Of a DNA stretch of 60,924 nt, positions 50,416-59,102 are shown piece by piece. This DNA comes from JAWPMV01 sp038527215. GTDB taxonomy: Bacteria; Bacteroidota; Bacteroidia; J057. The translations under genes were made by a program, and so were the position numbers. The notes beneath the pieces were generated by a model. That model did no database searches, was not told the DNA's origin, and saw nothing but the letters and a program-made list of their open reading frames with translations. The number at the start of each line of letters is the position of its first letter. Positions within the stretch are counted from its first letter, which is position 1. The stretch is taken from positions 1-60,924 of the forward strand of contig JBCBGC010000033.1 of NCBI GenBank assembly GCA_038527215.1. Direction: 5' to 3'.

Positions 50416-51381
50416 TTATTTAGCCGGTACTGCAATGTTGGCCCCTGCAGGCGCAGTCAGCCTTTTGGGCCTGTAGCGGTCAATTAACCGTTGGAAACGG
50501 AAATCCTTTCGCATCTTTTCGAAAGCCGGATTACTGATGGCTTCAGAGACCGGACAACCGCGTTGCAAGCCGCGCTGCAGATATTTGAAGGCTGCTTTTG
50601 GGTCCTCTTTTTTGGCAAAAATCTGCGCCAGGGTACCCCAGGCTCGACCATTTTGCGGGTTGATTTTAAGGGCAGCCTTGACGTCCGTGGCAGCATCCTC
50701 CAGCCTTCCCAACAGAAAATAGCAACTCCCGCGATTGTGCAGGGCTTTATCGTAAGACTTTCGTAAGGCCAGGGTTTGATTGTAGTCGGCGATGGCTTCA
50801 GAAAATTTACCCATCTCTCTCCAGACGTTGCCCCGGTTGTAATAGGCTTCGAAGAACTCTGGATTCAGTTCCAGGGCTTCGCTATAATCAGAAACAGCTT
50901 CGCCTAAATATCCCTGCTGCTCATTGAGGTAACCGAGATAGTAATGGGAGCGATCGAAATCAGGTTCCAGTTTGACGGCGGATTCCAGATCTCGGCGAGC
51001 ATCTTTCAGCTTGCGTTGGCGGAGGTACACCAGGCCCCGATTGGCATAGGTACGGCCGGCATCAGGTTTAAGCTCTAAGGCCTGCGTAAAGTCCTCTAAT
51101 GCTTCATCCAGTTTTCCCAGGTCATCATAGATATATCCCCGGTTGTTATAGGTTTCTGCATCATAAGGGTCAATTTCAATGGCCCGGGAAAAATCAGAAA
51201 TCGCTTTTTCCTTTTTACCCCATTGATAAAAAGCCAGCGCTCGATTGTAATATCCGCTAATCTGATCCGGAGCAAGTCTAATGGCTTTGGTAAAGGCACG
51301 CACAGCTTTACTAAAGGCTTGTTTTTCCCAAGCCTCCATTCCTTTATCCAACCATTTTACTGCTGCATCTGGATTGGCCAT
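50416..51381 (-). CDS. Tetratricopeptide-repeat protein
   Basis: 321 residues from the ATG at 51381; the longer frame runs into the DUF3667 gene. Residues 1-270 consist of about eight 34-residue TPR units (A-F-T-K-A-I-R-L-A-P, A-I-E-I-D-P-Y-D-A-E-T-Y-N-N-R-G, and so on) with the canonical W/L/G/Y/A/F/A/P spacing. No signal peptide or membrane segment, so cytoplasmic. Likely a scaffold or interaction protein. It starts 17 nt after the DUF3667 stop and is probably cotranscribed with it. Confidence 0.9.
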   Translation of the reverse strand: MANPDAAVKWLDKGMEAWEKQAFSKAVRAFTKAIRLAPDQISGYYNRALAFYQWGKKEKAISDFSRAIEIDPYDAETYNNRGYIYDDLGKLDEALEDFTQALELKPDAGRTYANRGLVYLRQRKLKDARRDLESAVKLEPDFDRSHYYLGYLNEQQGYLGEAVSDYSEALELNPEFFEAYYNRGNVWREMGKFSEAIADYNQTLALRKSYDKALHNRGSCYFLLGRLEDAATDVKAALKINPQNGRAWGTLAQIFAKKEDPKAAFKYLQRGLQRGCPVSEAISNPAFEKMRKDFRFQRLIDRYRPKRLTAPAGANIAVPAK

Positions 51382-51398
51382 GACCGTTTGGTGTGTTG

Positions 51399-52232
51399 CT
51401 ACGAAATCAACCCTGCAAAAACCCCGCCCAATACCATCAATGTAGGCATAAGGAGGAAATAAATAAAGGCCAGCATGATAAATTTTATGGTGGATTTCCA
51501 CCAGACCTGACCATAGACGTTGCGGAAGGACAGAATCAGGTAAGTCAAAAATCCTAATACCAATAAGACCGGCCACCAGGGGGGGAACCATCCGAGTAGT
51601 CCGCTCAGGAAACCAGCCATCAATATCACAAACAACATGGTGTGGATATGCAGCAAAAACACCAAGTGCTCGACCAGAAAATATTTTCTCCGGATATAAA
51701 ATAACTTCAGCACCAGGGCATAGATGGGCAGGGTTACCAAGAGCACCAGGGGTAATTGCCGGAGCCCCTTGCGGATAAATTCATCCGGTCGAGCTTTGGC
51801 CTCTTCCGAGTAACCGCGCAGGAAGGCTTCCACCATATTGTCATCTGCGGGGGTATCATCCACAAAACCTATTTCGAAGCTGCCTTTATTGAAGGTTTCG
51901 GGATCGACGGAATCGTTGAAAAATGCTACGATTACAAAAAAGCAAAAGAACCCCATGATCAGGAAAAACTGGGCGGGAGGGACATAGCGTTTTCTTCTGC
52001 CCCGAATAAACTCCGTGGTCAAGCGTCCCGGACGGGTAAAAAAGTAGGAAAGGGTCTTCCACCAGCGGGTATCCAGGTGCAGCTGTTGCTGGATAAACTC
52101 CCAGGTAAACACCCAAAAGGGTACCTTACGATCCAGGTTTTTTTGTCCGCAGTGAGGACAGAAGGTGCAATCTTCGTCTAAGGGCGTCTCACAATTGGTA
52201 CAGTATTCCAGTTTTCGCAGAAATCTGGCCAT
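51399..52232 (-). CDS. DUF3667 membrane protein with N-terminal zinc ribbon
   Basis: 277 residues from the ATG at 52232. A zinc-ribbon-like element (Cys11-x2-Cys14 and Cys25-x2-Cys28, C-P-H-C-G-Q-K-N) leads into a W-rich juxtamembrane segment and six or so membrane helices (about 85-110, 155-175, 190-208, 212-230, 238-262). Matches the DUF3667 family, which is common in Bacteroidota and has no known function. Divergent from the ABC gene (leader 124 bp). Followed by the TPR gene after 17 nt. Confidence 0.85.
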   Translation of the reverse strand: MARFLRKLEYCTNCETPLDEDCTFCPHCGQKNLDRKVPFWVFTWEFIQQQLHLDTRWWKTLSYFFTRPGRLTTEFIRGRRKRYVPPAQFFLIMGFFCFFVIVAFFNDSVDPETFNKGSFEIGFVDDTPADDNMVEAFLRGYSEEAKARPDEFIRKGLRQLPLVLLVTLPIYALVLKLFYIRRKYFLVEHLVFLLHIHTMLFVILMAGFLSGLLGWFPPWWPVLLVLGFLTYLILSFRNVYGQVWWKSTIKFIMLAFIYFLLMPTLMVLGGVFAGLIS

Positions 52233-52356
52233 GGAAAACAACTGGTTGAGGTGAGGGATCAAGATAAGGATATGCGGCTGATATCGGAAATTTGTCCAAA
52301 TCAGGTGGGACTGTAATTTTTCCCCCCCTCCTACGACTGATGCTAAAAAGCCGCCT

Positions 52357-53043
52357 ATGCACCTAATACATGCCCAAAAGCTCTGGAAGCGATACGGTCG
52401 CCAAACGGTCCTGGAGCAGGAAGAACTCATCATGCCCAGGGGACTGCATTTACTGATTGGGCCAAATGGTTCGGGCAAATCCACTTTCCTCAAAATCATC
52501 GGCGGCCTGATTCCTACGAAGGGTAAGCTTAGGCTTTGGGAAGAAATTGACCTTAAGAAAGATCGTATTCCGCATCGGAAAGCGGTGAGTTGGGCCCAGG
52601 CGGAGCCCGCCTTCCCGCCCTTCATTTCCGGTCAATATCTGTTGGACATGTATGCGGAACTCAGGCAGGCGCCAGCCGAACAGATCCAGGATTTGCAGGA
52701 GCGATTGAGCGCCCAAGGCTTCCTACAGCAACAAATCGAGACCTACTCTTCCGGGATGAAAAAAAAGCTCTCCCTGCTGCTGGCTTTGATGGGAGACCCC
52801 AGATTAATCTTATTGGACGAGCCCTTTAACACCCTGGACCCTGTATCCCAGCAAGCCCTGGGGCGCATCATCAAGGAGCGGGTGGCAGCAGGCAAGGACA
52901 TGATTCTGGCCAGCCACCAACCGCCTCCGGCAGTGGATCTCCAATTCCAGGGGTATTGGGTCATTCAGGATCACCAGCTCATCGCCATTCCAGCAGCTGA
53001 TTTGCAGGCATGGATGCAAGGCCAACCATCTCCCGCCCTATGA
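52357..53043 (+). CDS. ABC transporter ATP-binding protein (ABC-2 exporter type)
   Basis: 228 residues. Walker A G-P-N-G-S-G-K-S-T with Lys41, signature Y-S-S-G-M-K-K-K (the usual L-S-G-G-Q variant), Walker B L-I-L-L-D-E-P, and H-switch H-Q (about 188). The short length and signature are those of ATPases paired with ABC-2 type permeases. The stop overlaps the next gene's ATG (ATGA at 53040), the permease partner. Confidence 0.93.
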   Translation: MHLIHAQKLWKRYGRQTVLEQEELIMPRGLHLLIGPNGSGKSTFLKIIGGLIPTKGKLRLWEEIDLKKDRIPHRKAVSWAQAEPAFPPFISGQYLLDMYAELRQAPAEQIQDLQERLSAQGFLQQQIETYSSGMKKKLSLLLALMGDPRLILLDEPFNTLDPVSQQALGRIIKERVAAGKDMILASHQPPPAVDLQFQGYWVIQDHQLIAIPAADLQAWMQGQPSPAL

Positions 53044-54149
53044 ATGCCACGCCTCGTCTTTTGAATCAGCTGTTGGTGCGTCGGTACTATCGGGAAAACA
53101 CGCTGTTTTTCGCGATAGTCCTCTCTCTGGGGGTCCTGGTTTTTCGCCCCCCTACCCTTTTGTTCAGCCCGGTCTTCATCCTCCCGATGTTTGAAGACGC
53201 TCGCTTCTTCCTGATCATCCTGAGCTTGCTGGTGGCCTACCAGCTAAAGGTCTGGCGGGAGACCCGCCGGAAATTTATCTGGGAGGCTACGCAGTTTTTA
53301 ACAGAGCTGGGCAGGCTTTCCTCCAGGTCTTTGGTATGGGTGCTGTTACGTCCACTTTCCAGGCTTCTGGCACCAGCCTGGATGTATGGCATCACGGTCT
53401 CGGCTTATGCGGTAGGGCAAGGCGAAGGACATGGCCTGATTATTCTGGGTGTATGCTTAGCCTTACTGGCAGCCATGATGGGGGATTTTACCCGCCTGAT
53501 CCGCTACCCACAGGAACGACAAAAAGGTGGAGCAGGAGCCCGCTGGATAGAGAAGACCGCCGCGCGCAGCCTGGCATATCTTTCCGGTATGAGTGTCTGG
53601 ACTCGCTTTCGCTGGACCTTGGTTTTTGCGCTCGGTCTGCATGCCCTTGTCTGGGCGCTGACTCAGGCAAGTCATGGAGTTGATCCCTGGCCCTACAAAG
53701 GCGTGGCCATCATGGGATGGGGACTGGCTTGTTTGATGACCATTTTGGCTTATTGGGTGCGAAGAAGTGCAGACCGTGGCATGTTTTTTCTACGAAACAG
53801 TCCGCTGCCTGCCTGGATTTGGTGGCGAAACGACCTGGTGTTAGGGGCCTTACTCCACCTGCCTGCCTTGATCTTAGGGGTGAGCTTTGGCGGCAGACCA
53901 GCTTCACTGGACCTCCTCCTAGGCACCTACTTTATGCATTGGGGCCTCTGGCAGCTCAGTATGGGTACTTTGTATTACCGGCCCTATGCCTTACCTCAAT
54001 TTCTGCGGCTGGGACTGGTCGCCTTTTTGGTGGGATTTATGGCCATTCTCTATGGCATGCCGCCCTGGGTCCTGGGATTCGTCAGCATGCTATATGGGAC
54101 CTGGATTTATTTCAGCGAATTTTATGCCTGGGATGGTTGGAAAGACTAG
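53040..54149 (+). CDS. ABC-2 type membrane permease (probable partner of the ATPase)
   Basis: 369 residues from the ATG overlapping the ATPase stop; a GTG-like frame start ten codons upstream lies inside that gene and is rejected. About eight hydrophobic segments, starting with a short cytoplasmic head (L-L-N-Q-L-L-V-R-R-Y-Y-R-E-N), with a cytoplasmic basic loop (R-Y-P-Q-E-R-Q-K-G-G). Not a named family to my eye; role assigned from translational coupling to the ATPase. Cargo unknown. Convergent with the receiver gene, 19 nt away. Confidence 0.72.
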   Translation: MNATPRLLNQLLVRRYYRENTLFFAIVLSLGVLVFRPPTLLFSPVFILPMFEDARFFLIILSLLVAYQLKVWRETRRKFIWEATQFLTELGRLSSRSLVWVLLRPLSRLLAPAWMYGITVSAYAVGQGEGHGLIILGVCLALLAAMMGDFTRLIRYPQERQKGGAGARWIEKTAARSLAYLSGMSVWTRFRWTLVFALGLHALVWALTQASHGVDPWPYKGVAIMGWGLACLMTILAYWVRRSADRGMFFLRNSPLPAWIWWRNDLVLGALLHLPALILGVSFGGRPASLDLLLGTYFMHWGLWQLSMGTLYYRPYALPQFLRLGLVAFLVGFMAILYGMPPWVLGFVSMLYGTWIYFSEFYAWDGWKD

Positions 54150-54168
54150 GCTTACCGGGCCGAGCCAT

Positions 54169-54582
54169 TTATTCAGCCTTCGCCAGGGCCTGGATACTGG
54201 TGGTCAGTTCCTGGTTTCCGATGGTTTTTTCCACGCAATCCCAGACGAATGGAAATTCCCTGGCTTTGGGAACATTTTCATGAAGCAGGGAATTGGTAAA
54301 TAAAATCACCCTGGTAGGATGCCGATCCGGATAGGTCTTTTCGGCGTAGGCCTGCAGGAAGTCTAGTCCATCCATCCCCGGAATGTTTAAATCCAGGATA
54401 ATCAGGTCTGGGAAGGCAGTTCCTGCCTGGCTTAGCTCCTCTAACTCCTGCAGCGCTTGTTCGACTAAAAAATGCTCACTGATCTTTGTGTGCTGAGAAA
54501 GCATTTCTGTCACTACCTTTCGGGTAAGGTAAGTGCTGGCTTCGTCATCATCGACGATCATCACAAAGGAAAGCACTGGCAT
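54169..54582 (-). CDS. Single-domain response regulator (receiver only)
   Basis: 137 residues, a complete receiver domain without output. Acidic pocket Asp11-Asp13, phospho-acceptor Asp64 (I-I-L-D-L-N-I-P-G-M-D-G), a Thr/Ser in L-F-T-N-S and Lys in V-E-K-T. It would relay phosphate between kinases or to a partner by protein contact. No kinase is adjacent; the nearest in the window is the multi-PAS enzyme at 32605. Confidence 0.9.
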   Translation of the reverse strand: MPVLSFVMIVDDDEASTYLTRKVVTEMLSQHTKISEHFLVEQALQELEELSQAGTAFPDLIILDLNIPGMDGLDFLQAYAEKTYPDRHPTRVILFTNSLLHENVPKAREFPFVWDCVEKTIGNQELTTSIQALAKAE

Positions 54583-55045
54583 GTTAGACAGGGTTGAAGC
54601 GTAAAATACCTATTTTTTTTCATTAACCAGGATTTCTCAAAGAATGTTAGGGATCGGGCGCTCCTTAGCTAAGGAAGTCGTCTTCCCAGGAAATAGTCAA
54701 GGTCTGAGATAAGGCGCAGGTAGAAGTAGTAACATATTTCATGAGTACAAGTATTTGGGTGAAAAGTTGAACCCAATATCTTCTGCTCATCTCATCTTCT
54801 CATGGAATATTTCGCCTCGCAGTAAAAGGCTAAAAAACGTGTTTTACTCTCCTTTTTCCCCATTTTTGGGTGCCGCTCTCCCTAAAAATAGGGATAAGGT
54901 CCTACAGGTTTTCCCGCATGATTTTCCCTATTTTTTTTACGGGGCACACCTTCAATCAAAAATATGTAGCCTGAGGTAGACACCCAAACTGGTCCCGGGA
55001 AGTCCTCGGTAACATTGAAAGACATATATTTTAGGGGCGAATTCT
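54583..55045. other. Intergenic region, 463 bp, with dyad elements and no convincing gene
   Basis: This region separates the receiver gene from the TonB-like gene (both minus strand). No ORF is convincing: a 74-residue plus-strand frame at 54755-54979 has no homology-like features, and a 25-codon minus-strand frame (54665-54742) can only be noted. Perfect dyads occur at 54859-54870 (CCCA-N4-TGGG) and 54880-54893 (CCCTA-N4-TAGGG). Confidence 0.6.
54859..54893. promoter_or_regulatory. Two GC-capped AT-core dyads, 22 bp apart
   Basis: CCCA-tttt-TGGG (54859-54870) and CCCTA-aaaa-TAGGG (54880-54893) have the same shape, C3-x-A/T4-6-x-G3, with centres 22 bp apart. A looser third copy, CCC-TATTTTTTTTAC-GGGG, lies at 54926-54944. 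They are good candidates for a dimeric regulator site for the receiver gene (minus strand, starting 54582), though they lie about 280 bp from it. Confidence 0.4.
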
Positions 55046-56305
55046 TTAGTTCATCAGTTTAAAATGAACGGGAACCACTTTGTAGACAGGAATGGCTTCT
55101 CCTTCATGGCGGCCAGGGGTCCAGCGGGGCATATTTTTGATCAGCCTCAGCGCTTCTTCACTACACCCTCCTTTGACACCTTTGATCACATGGAAATCCG
55201 AAAGCGTTCCATCGGGTTGAACGATGAAGCGCATGATCACGGTACCTTCGATGCCCATCTGCCTGGCGACCTTAGGATAATCGTAGTTCTGAGAAAAATA
55301 TTTCGTCATGGCCCGGCTTCCTCCAGGAAACTGTGGCATCACATCCGCTGTCACATAGGGGCCATCTCTTTTGGTACTACCTGCATCGTCATTTTCATCA
55401 ATCTCCACGGCCACGACGGCTTTTTTCTCCGCTGGCTCTTTATCCGCCTTATCCTCTACCAAAACATCGGTCGAGTAACCCGCCTCATCTTCTGCTCCTT
55501 CATCCACAGGACCAAATCCATCGTCCTCTTCAATCACCGGTAAGGGTTCCACAATCTGGGTAGGCGGTCCGAAAGCATCATCAATATCGGAGACTTCAAC
55601 CCCGGGCTTTTCAGATTGCTGAGGGGATAAAGCGGGGTTAAAAGGATATTTTTCTTTGGTATTGATCTCGGCGAATTTAGGCTGTCGGTCGGACTGGGGT
55701 CTTATGACGATTCGCTTAGTATAAACCGCCTGGATCGCCGGGTCATCCCGATCGGTAGCAATGAGTCTGATCAAATAAGTACCAGGACGGGAATAAGAAA
55801 TGACCGAGATGGCATCGTTTCTGGCGGGGTTTTCTCCCCCATAGGAAAGCAGATATTCAAAATTCTGGTCATAATCCTCAATGGTAAACCTCAGCTGTTC
55901 ATTGACCTTACGGGCTCCACTGATATCCAGCCGAAGAATCGGCATGTTCTCATTTGAACGACTATTCCCGAAGGTGCCCTGGACACCGACCTGATTTACT
56001 GCGGTTTCGGCCCGGAAGGCCTCAACCCTGTCTCGAAGAGAAACGAATTCCTTCTGGTTGTGGATGGTATCCAGCCCCTCTCCATGCATGACCACAATAT
56101 AGGGTACATGATCATCAAAAGCCTTGATGACTTTGGCATAGGTCAGGTCATGAATGTCTTCGGTAATGGGCTCTCTCGGAGCCAATACAGCAAAGTACAA
56201 AGAGACCATGAGACACATGGACAGGATGCCCACAGCCAAAGGAAAAATAAGGCTTCGGGATTGCCAGGAAGGCTCTTGATATGGGGCTTGTTTTGCTGTC
56301 TCCAC
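55046..56305 (-). CDS. TonB-like energy transducer with large periplasmic insert
   Basis: 419 residues. It uses a GTG start. One N-terminal membrane helix (about 17-40), a periplasmic beta-rich region (about 60-205), a long acidic, E/D/P-rich linker (about 220-315), and a C-terminal TonB domain (about 330-419, with P-Q-F-P-G-G, G-I-E-G-T-V, F-x-V-x-P-D-G, W-x-P-G-R). The TonB fold contacts outer-membrane receptors to power uptake. The periplasmic insert before the linker is unusual and has no named match here. Alone with a 216-bp leader; no ExbBD nearby. Confidence 0.85.
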   Translation of the reverse strand: METAKQAPYQEPSWQSRSLIFPLAVGILSMCLMVSLYFAVLAPREPITEDIHDLTYAKVIKAFDDHVPYIVVMHGEGLDTIHNQKEFVSLRDRVEAFRAETAVNQVGVQGTFGNSRSNENMPILRLDISGARKVNEQLRFTIEDYDQNFEYLLSYGGENPARNDAISVISYSRPGTYLIRLIATDRDDPAIQAVYTKRIVIRPQSDRQPKFAEINTKEKYPFNPALSPQQSEKPGVEVSDIDDAFGPPTQIVEPLPVIEEDDGFGPVDEGAEDEAGYSTDVLVEDKADKEPAEKKAVVAVEIDENDDAGSTKRDGPYVTADVMPQFPGGSRAMTKYFSQNYDYPKVARQMGIEGTVIMRFIVQPDGTLSDFHVIKGVKGGCSEEALRLIKNMPRWTPGRHEGEAIPVYKVVPVHFKLMN

Positions 56306-56416
56306 TGACTAGGCTAAAATTGGGAACATTTAGCTGGGAGCAAGATAATAACAAGATAGGAAAACTTTGACACGAATGTAAACTATGCCTGCGTGAAATG
56401 TATGAATCCCCTGATG

Positions 56417-56449
56417 TTTGAGTATTTTTCCTTCATCAGTGTAAGTTTG
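56417..56449 (+). promoter_or_regulatory. Bacteroidota promoter of the liv-type operon
   Basis: TTTG at 56417-56420, a 21-bp spacer and an exact TAAGTTTG at 56442-56449. The first gene starts 72 nt (TTG) or 102 nt (ATG) downstream, so there is a leader of 65-95 nt. Confidence 0.7.
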
Positions 56450-56521
56450 CGGTTCCGGGAAAGGTGGCAAAATAGGATTTTTGCATGTAGTTTGAAGCCT
56501 CAATAAGCCAAAATAGCCTTT

Positions 56522-57493
56522 TTGCCGATATCAAAGCCCATTATTCGGATCATGCTAGCCTTGTTTTGCGGGAGTGTACTCGCCGGCTTCCCCTGGCTGG
56601 TCAATGCCTATTGGCTCTACATTGGTAGCCTGATCTTTATTCAAATCCTCATCGCCATGGGCATGTCCGTTTTGATGGGATATTCCGGTCAAATCAGCCT
56701 GGGTCATGCTGCTTTTGTGGCCATTGGAGCCTATGGAACCTTGCTGCTCAGAGCAGAGGCTGGCTGGCCATTTTTGAGTGCCCTGCTGGTGGCTAGCTTG
56801 TTTGGCGGATTGATCGGCGCCTTGGTCGGTCGCTTGGGGGTGCGGCTAAAAGGACCCTACCTGGCCGTTCTAACCATGGCTTTTGGGATGGCCTGTCTCA
56901 CTTTGCTGGGACGCTCTGATGGCTTGGGCCAGCACGCAGGGCTAATCGCTCCGCCCTTGAAATCCATCGCCTTCCTCCCCTACTCTCCTACGAGCTTCTA
57001 TCTCTTTTTGCTTTTTTTGGTGGGCCTGGTTTATGTCTGGTTATCGACGATACTAGGTGGAAAAATCGGCCGGGCGCTCAAATGTATCCGGGACCAGGAA
57101 CATCTTGCAGAGAGCGTGGGAATTTCTCCTACTTACTATAAAGTGCTGGCTTTTGCGCTTAGCGCCTTCCTGGCTGCCCTGGCCGGAGGCTGCTGGATGC
57201 AACTGCTAGGCCTGGCGCACCCCGACAATTTCACCTTTCAGCACTCTGTGCAGTTTCTGGCTGTAGTCGTCCTGGGAGGCATGGGACATATAAAAGGGGC
57301 GGTGCTGGGAGCAGCTTTGTTTACGTTCATACAGGTCCAGTTGGAAAGTCAACTTTTCGACGGGCCATCCGCCTATTTCGGATGGATTTTTTCCGGCGGG
57401 ATTCTGATCCTTATTCTCAGTCTGGAGCCAGGGGGTCTTTGGGGACTTTGGCAAAAGTGGAATCGGCCTAAACCAGCTTCCCGCGCTTTATGA
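56522..57493 (+). CDS. Branched-chain amino acid-type ABC transporter permease (LivM family)
   Basis: 323 residues from the TTG at 56522, or 313 from the ATG at 56552; the sequence does not decide, since both precede the first helix. About ten membrane helices with the LivM core M-G-Y-S-G-Q-I-S-L-G-H-A-A-F-V-A-I-G-A-Y and the EAA-like loop R-D-Q-E-H-L-A-E-S-V-G-I. Pairs with LivH to form the inner-membrane channel. First gene of a five-gene operon; stop overlaps the next start (ATGA at 57490). Confidence 0.92.
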   Translation: MPISKPIIRIMLALFCGSVLAGFPWLVNAYWLYIGSLIFIQILIAMGMSVLMGYSGQISLGHAAFVAIGAYGTLLLRAEAGWPFLSALLVASLFGGLIGALVGRLGVRLKGPYLAVLTMAFGMACLTLLGRSDGLGQHAGLIAPPLKSIAFLPYSPTSFYLFLLFLVGLVYVWLSTILGGKIGRALKCIRDQEHLAESVGISPTYYKVLAFALSAFLAALAGGCWMQLLGLAHPDNFTFQHSVQFLAVVVLGGMGHIKGAVLGAALFTFIQVQLESQLFDGPSAYFGWIFSGGILILILSLEPGGLWGLWQKWNRPKPASRAL

Positions 57494-58353
57494 TGCTATA
57501 CCTTCTCATCAACGGCTTAGCATTCGGCAGCATTTATGCCCTCCTGGCCCTGGCCATGAGCATCACCTATAAATCTACCGACATCGCCAACTTCGCCCAG
57601 GGAGAACTGGCCATGTTTTCCACCTATATCTTCTTCAGTGGCCTGTTGCTTTGGCCCCAGGGCTTCTGGCTGTTGCTGATCCTGATGCTGGCCTTCAATT
57701 TTTTCGGAGGCTTTCTCCTCCAAAAAGGCATCCCTACCTCTTCCTCTAAGGTTTCCATGATCATTACCCTGGGGCTGCAAATGCTGCTCCTTGGGTGCGC
57801 AGGCTGGCTTTGGGGACCAGAGCCCCGGCACCTGCCACTTCCTTTCGAGGCGGGCAGCGTATGGTTTGAAGAGGAAGGCCTGGCCTTGAGCAGTTACCAT
57901 CTTTGGAACCTGCTTTCCGCGGGCTTGCTCCTGGGGGGACTTTTCCTTTTGATGCGCAATACTTCCCTGGGGTTGGCCATTCAGGCAACGCAACAGCATC
58001 CTGAAAGTGCTGCCAGTCTGGGCTTGAATACCCAGCGGATCAAGGCCATAGCCTTCGGGCTAAGTGCCCTTACCGGCGGGCTAGCCGGGATGCTGGCCGC
58101 TCCCTTGACCCCGCTGGAGCCCACCATGATGTGGAACAATCTGCTCATGGGATTTGCGGCGGCCGTATGGGGCGGATTCAGGAGTTTGAAAGGGGCGGTC
58201 CTGGCAGGCTACTGCCTGGGCATGCTCAAAAATCTGTTGGCCTATTACCTGAGTCCGGACCTGGATGCCATGCTGGCTTTTGGATTGATCGCCTTGGTCT
58301 TACTTTGGCGGCCCCAGGGAATCTGGGGCGCTAAACAAGTGCGAAACTTATGA
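57490..58353 (+). CDS. Branched-chain amino acid-type ABC transporter permease (LivH family)
   Basis: 287 residues, about eight membrane helices. The LivH opening G-L-A-F-G-S-I-Y-A-L-L-A-L-A and N-F-A-Q-G-E-L-A-M are intact, as is the later A-T-Q-Q-H-P-E-S-A-A-S-L-G coupling loop. It overlaps LivM by 4 nt and the ATPase gene by 4 nt (ATGA at 58350), so the three are translationally coupled. Confidence 0.93.
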   Translation: MMLYLLINGLAFGSIYALLALAMSITYKSTDIANFAQGELAMFSTYIFFSGLLLWPQGFWLLLILMLAFNFFGGFLLQKGIPTSSSKVSMIITLGLQMLLLGCAGWLWGPEPRHLPLPFEAGSVWFEEEGLALSSYHLWNLLSAGLLLGGLFLLMRNTSLGLAIQATQQHPESAASLGLNTQRIKAIAFGLSALTGGLAGMLAAPLTPLEPTMMWNNLLMGFAAAVWGGFRSLKGAVLAGYCLGMLKNLLAYYLSPDLDAMLAFGLIALVLLWRPQGIWGAKQVRNL

Positions 58354-59096
58354 TCAAAACCCAAGGCCTAAGCAAACGATTTGGTGGGCTGACCGCCCTG
58401 GATGCCCTCCATCTGGATATCCCTGCGGATGCCTGCTGGGGCTTGTTTGGGCCCAATGGTAGCGGTAAATCCACTTTGCTACATTGTTTGAGCGGCTATC
58501 TGGAACCTGACCAGGGAGAGATTTGGATAGGAGGACAAAATACGCGAATGCTCGCCCCTTTTGCCTTGGCCAAACTGGGCCTGATAAGAGGCTTTCAGGG
58601 AACCTATCTGGTCGATGGACTTACGGTGCTGGAGCATGTACTGCTGGGGCAGCATCAGCACATTCCCTCCTCCTTTTTCCCGAAACTCCCTTTTCTTTCT
58701 TCCGATCATCCAGAAAAAAAGGCTCGGCAAAAGGCGCTGGAATGGCTGGATTTTTTAGGCATAGCGGATCAGGCCAACCAGCTCGTCCAAAGGCTGCCAT
58801 ACGGGATGCAACGCCAGGTGGAACTGGCCCGCCTACTGGCCGCAGAACCAAAGTTTCTGCTATTGGATGAACCAGGAGCAGGGCTCAATGCTGAAGAAAG
58901 AGAAGCCTTTTTTGAACAAATAACAGCTGCCCGGAAGTCTGCTGGTTTTGGCTTGCTGGTGATTGCGCATCATTTCTCTCTGCTCAGTCAGATGGCCGAT
59001 CACCTTGTGATGCTGCACCAGGGCAAAATCGTCGCCTCCGGACCCGCTGATAGCATTGTCCAGGAAGCGGTAGTCCGAGAACATTATCTTCTATAG
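58350..59096 (+). CDS. Branched-chain amino acid-type ABC transporter ATP-binding protein (LivG family)
   Basis: 248 residues. Walker A G-P-N-G-S-G-K-S-T with Lys40, a Q-loop in G-F-Q-G-T-Y-L, the signature region Q-R-L-P-Y-G-M-Q-R-Q-V-E-L-A, Walker B F-L-L-L-D-E-P-G-A-G-L-N, and the H-switch in I-A-H-H-F-S. The P-Y-G-M-Q signature is degenerate but the pattern P-Y-G-x-Q-R is the LivG norm. Partner of LivF. Confidence 0.94.
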   Translation: MIKTQGLSKRFGGLTALDALHLDIPADACWGLFGPNGSGKSTLLHCLSGYLEPDQGEIWIGGQNTRMLAPFALAKLGLIRGFQGTYLVDGLTVLEHVLLGQHQHIPSSFFPKLPFLSSDHPEKKARQKALEWLDFLGIADQANQLVQRLPYGMQRQVELARLLAAEPKFLLLDEPGAGLNAEEREAFFEQITAARKSAGFGLLVIAHHFSLLSQMADHLVMLHQGKIVASGPADSIVQEAVVREHYLL

Positions 59097-59102
59097 AAAC
59101 CG

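Noticed and set aside
53717..54283. Plus-strand frame of 188 codons over the permease 3' end and the receiver gene
   Set aside because: Overlaps two supported genes in other frames and has no recognisable pattern.
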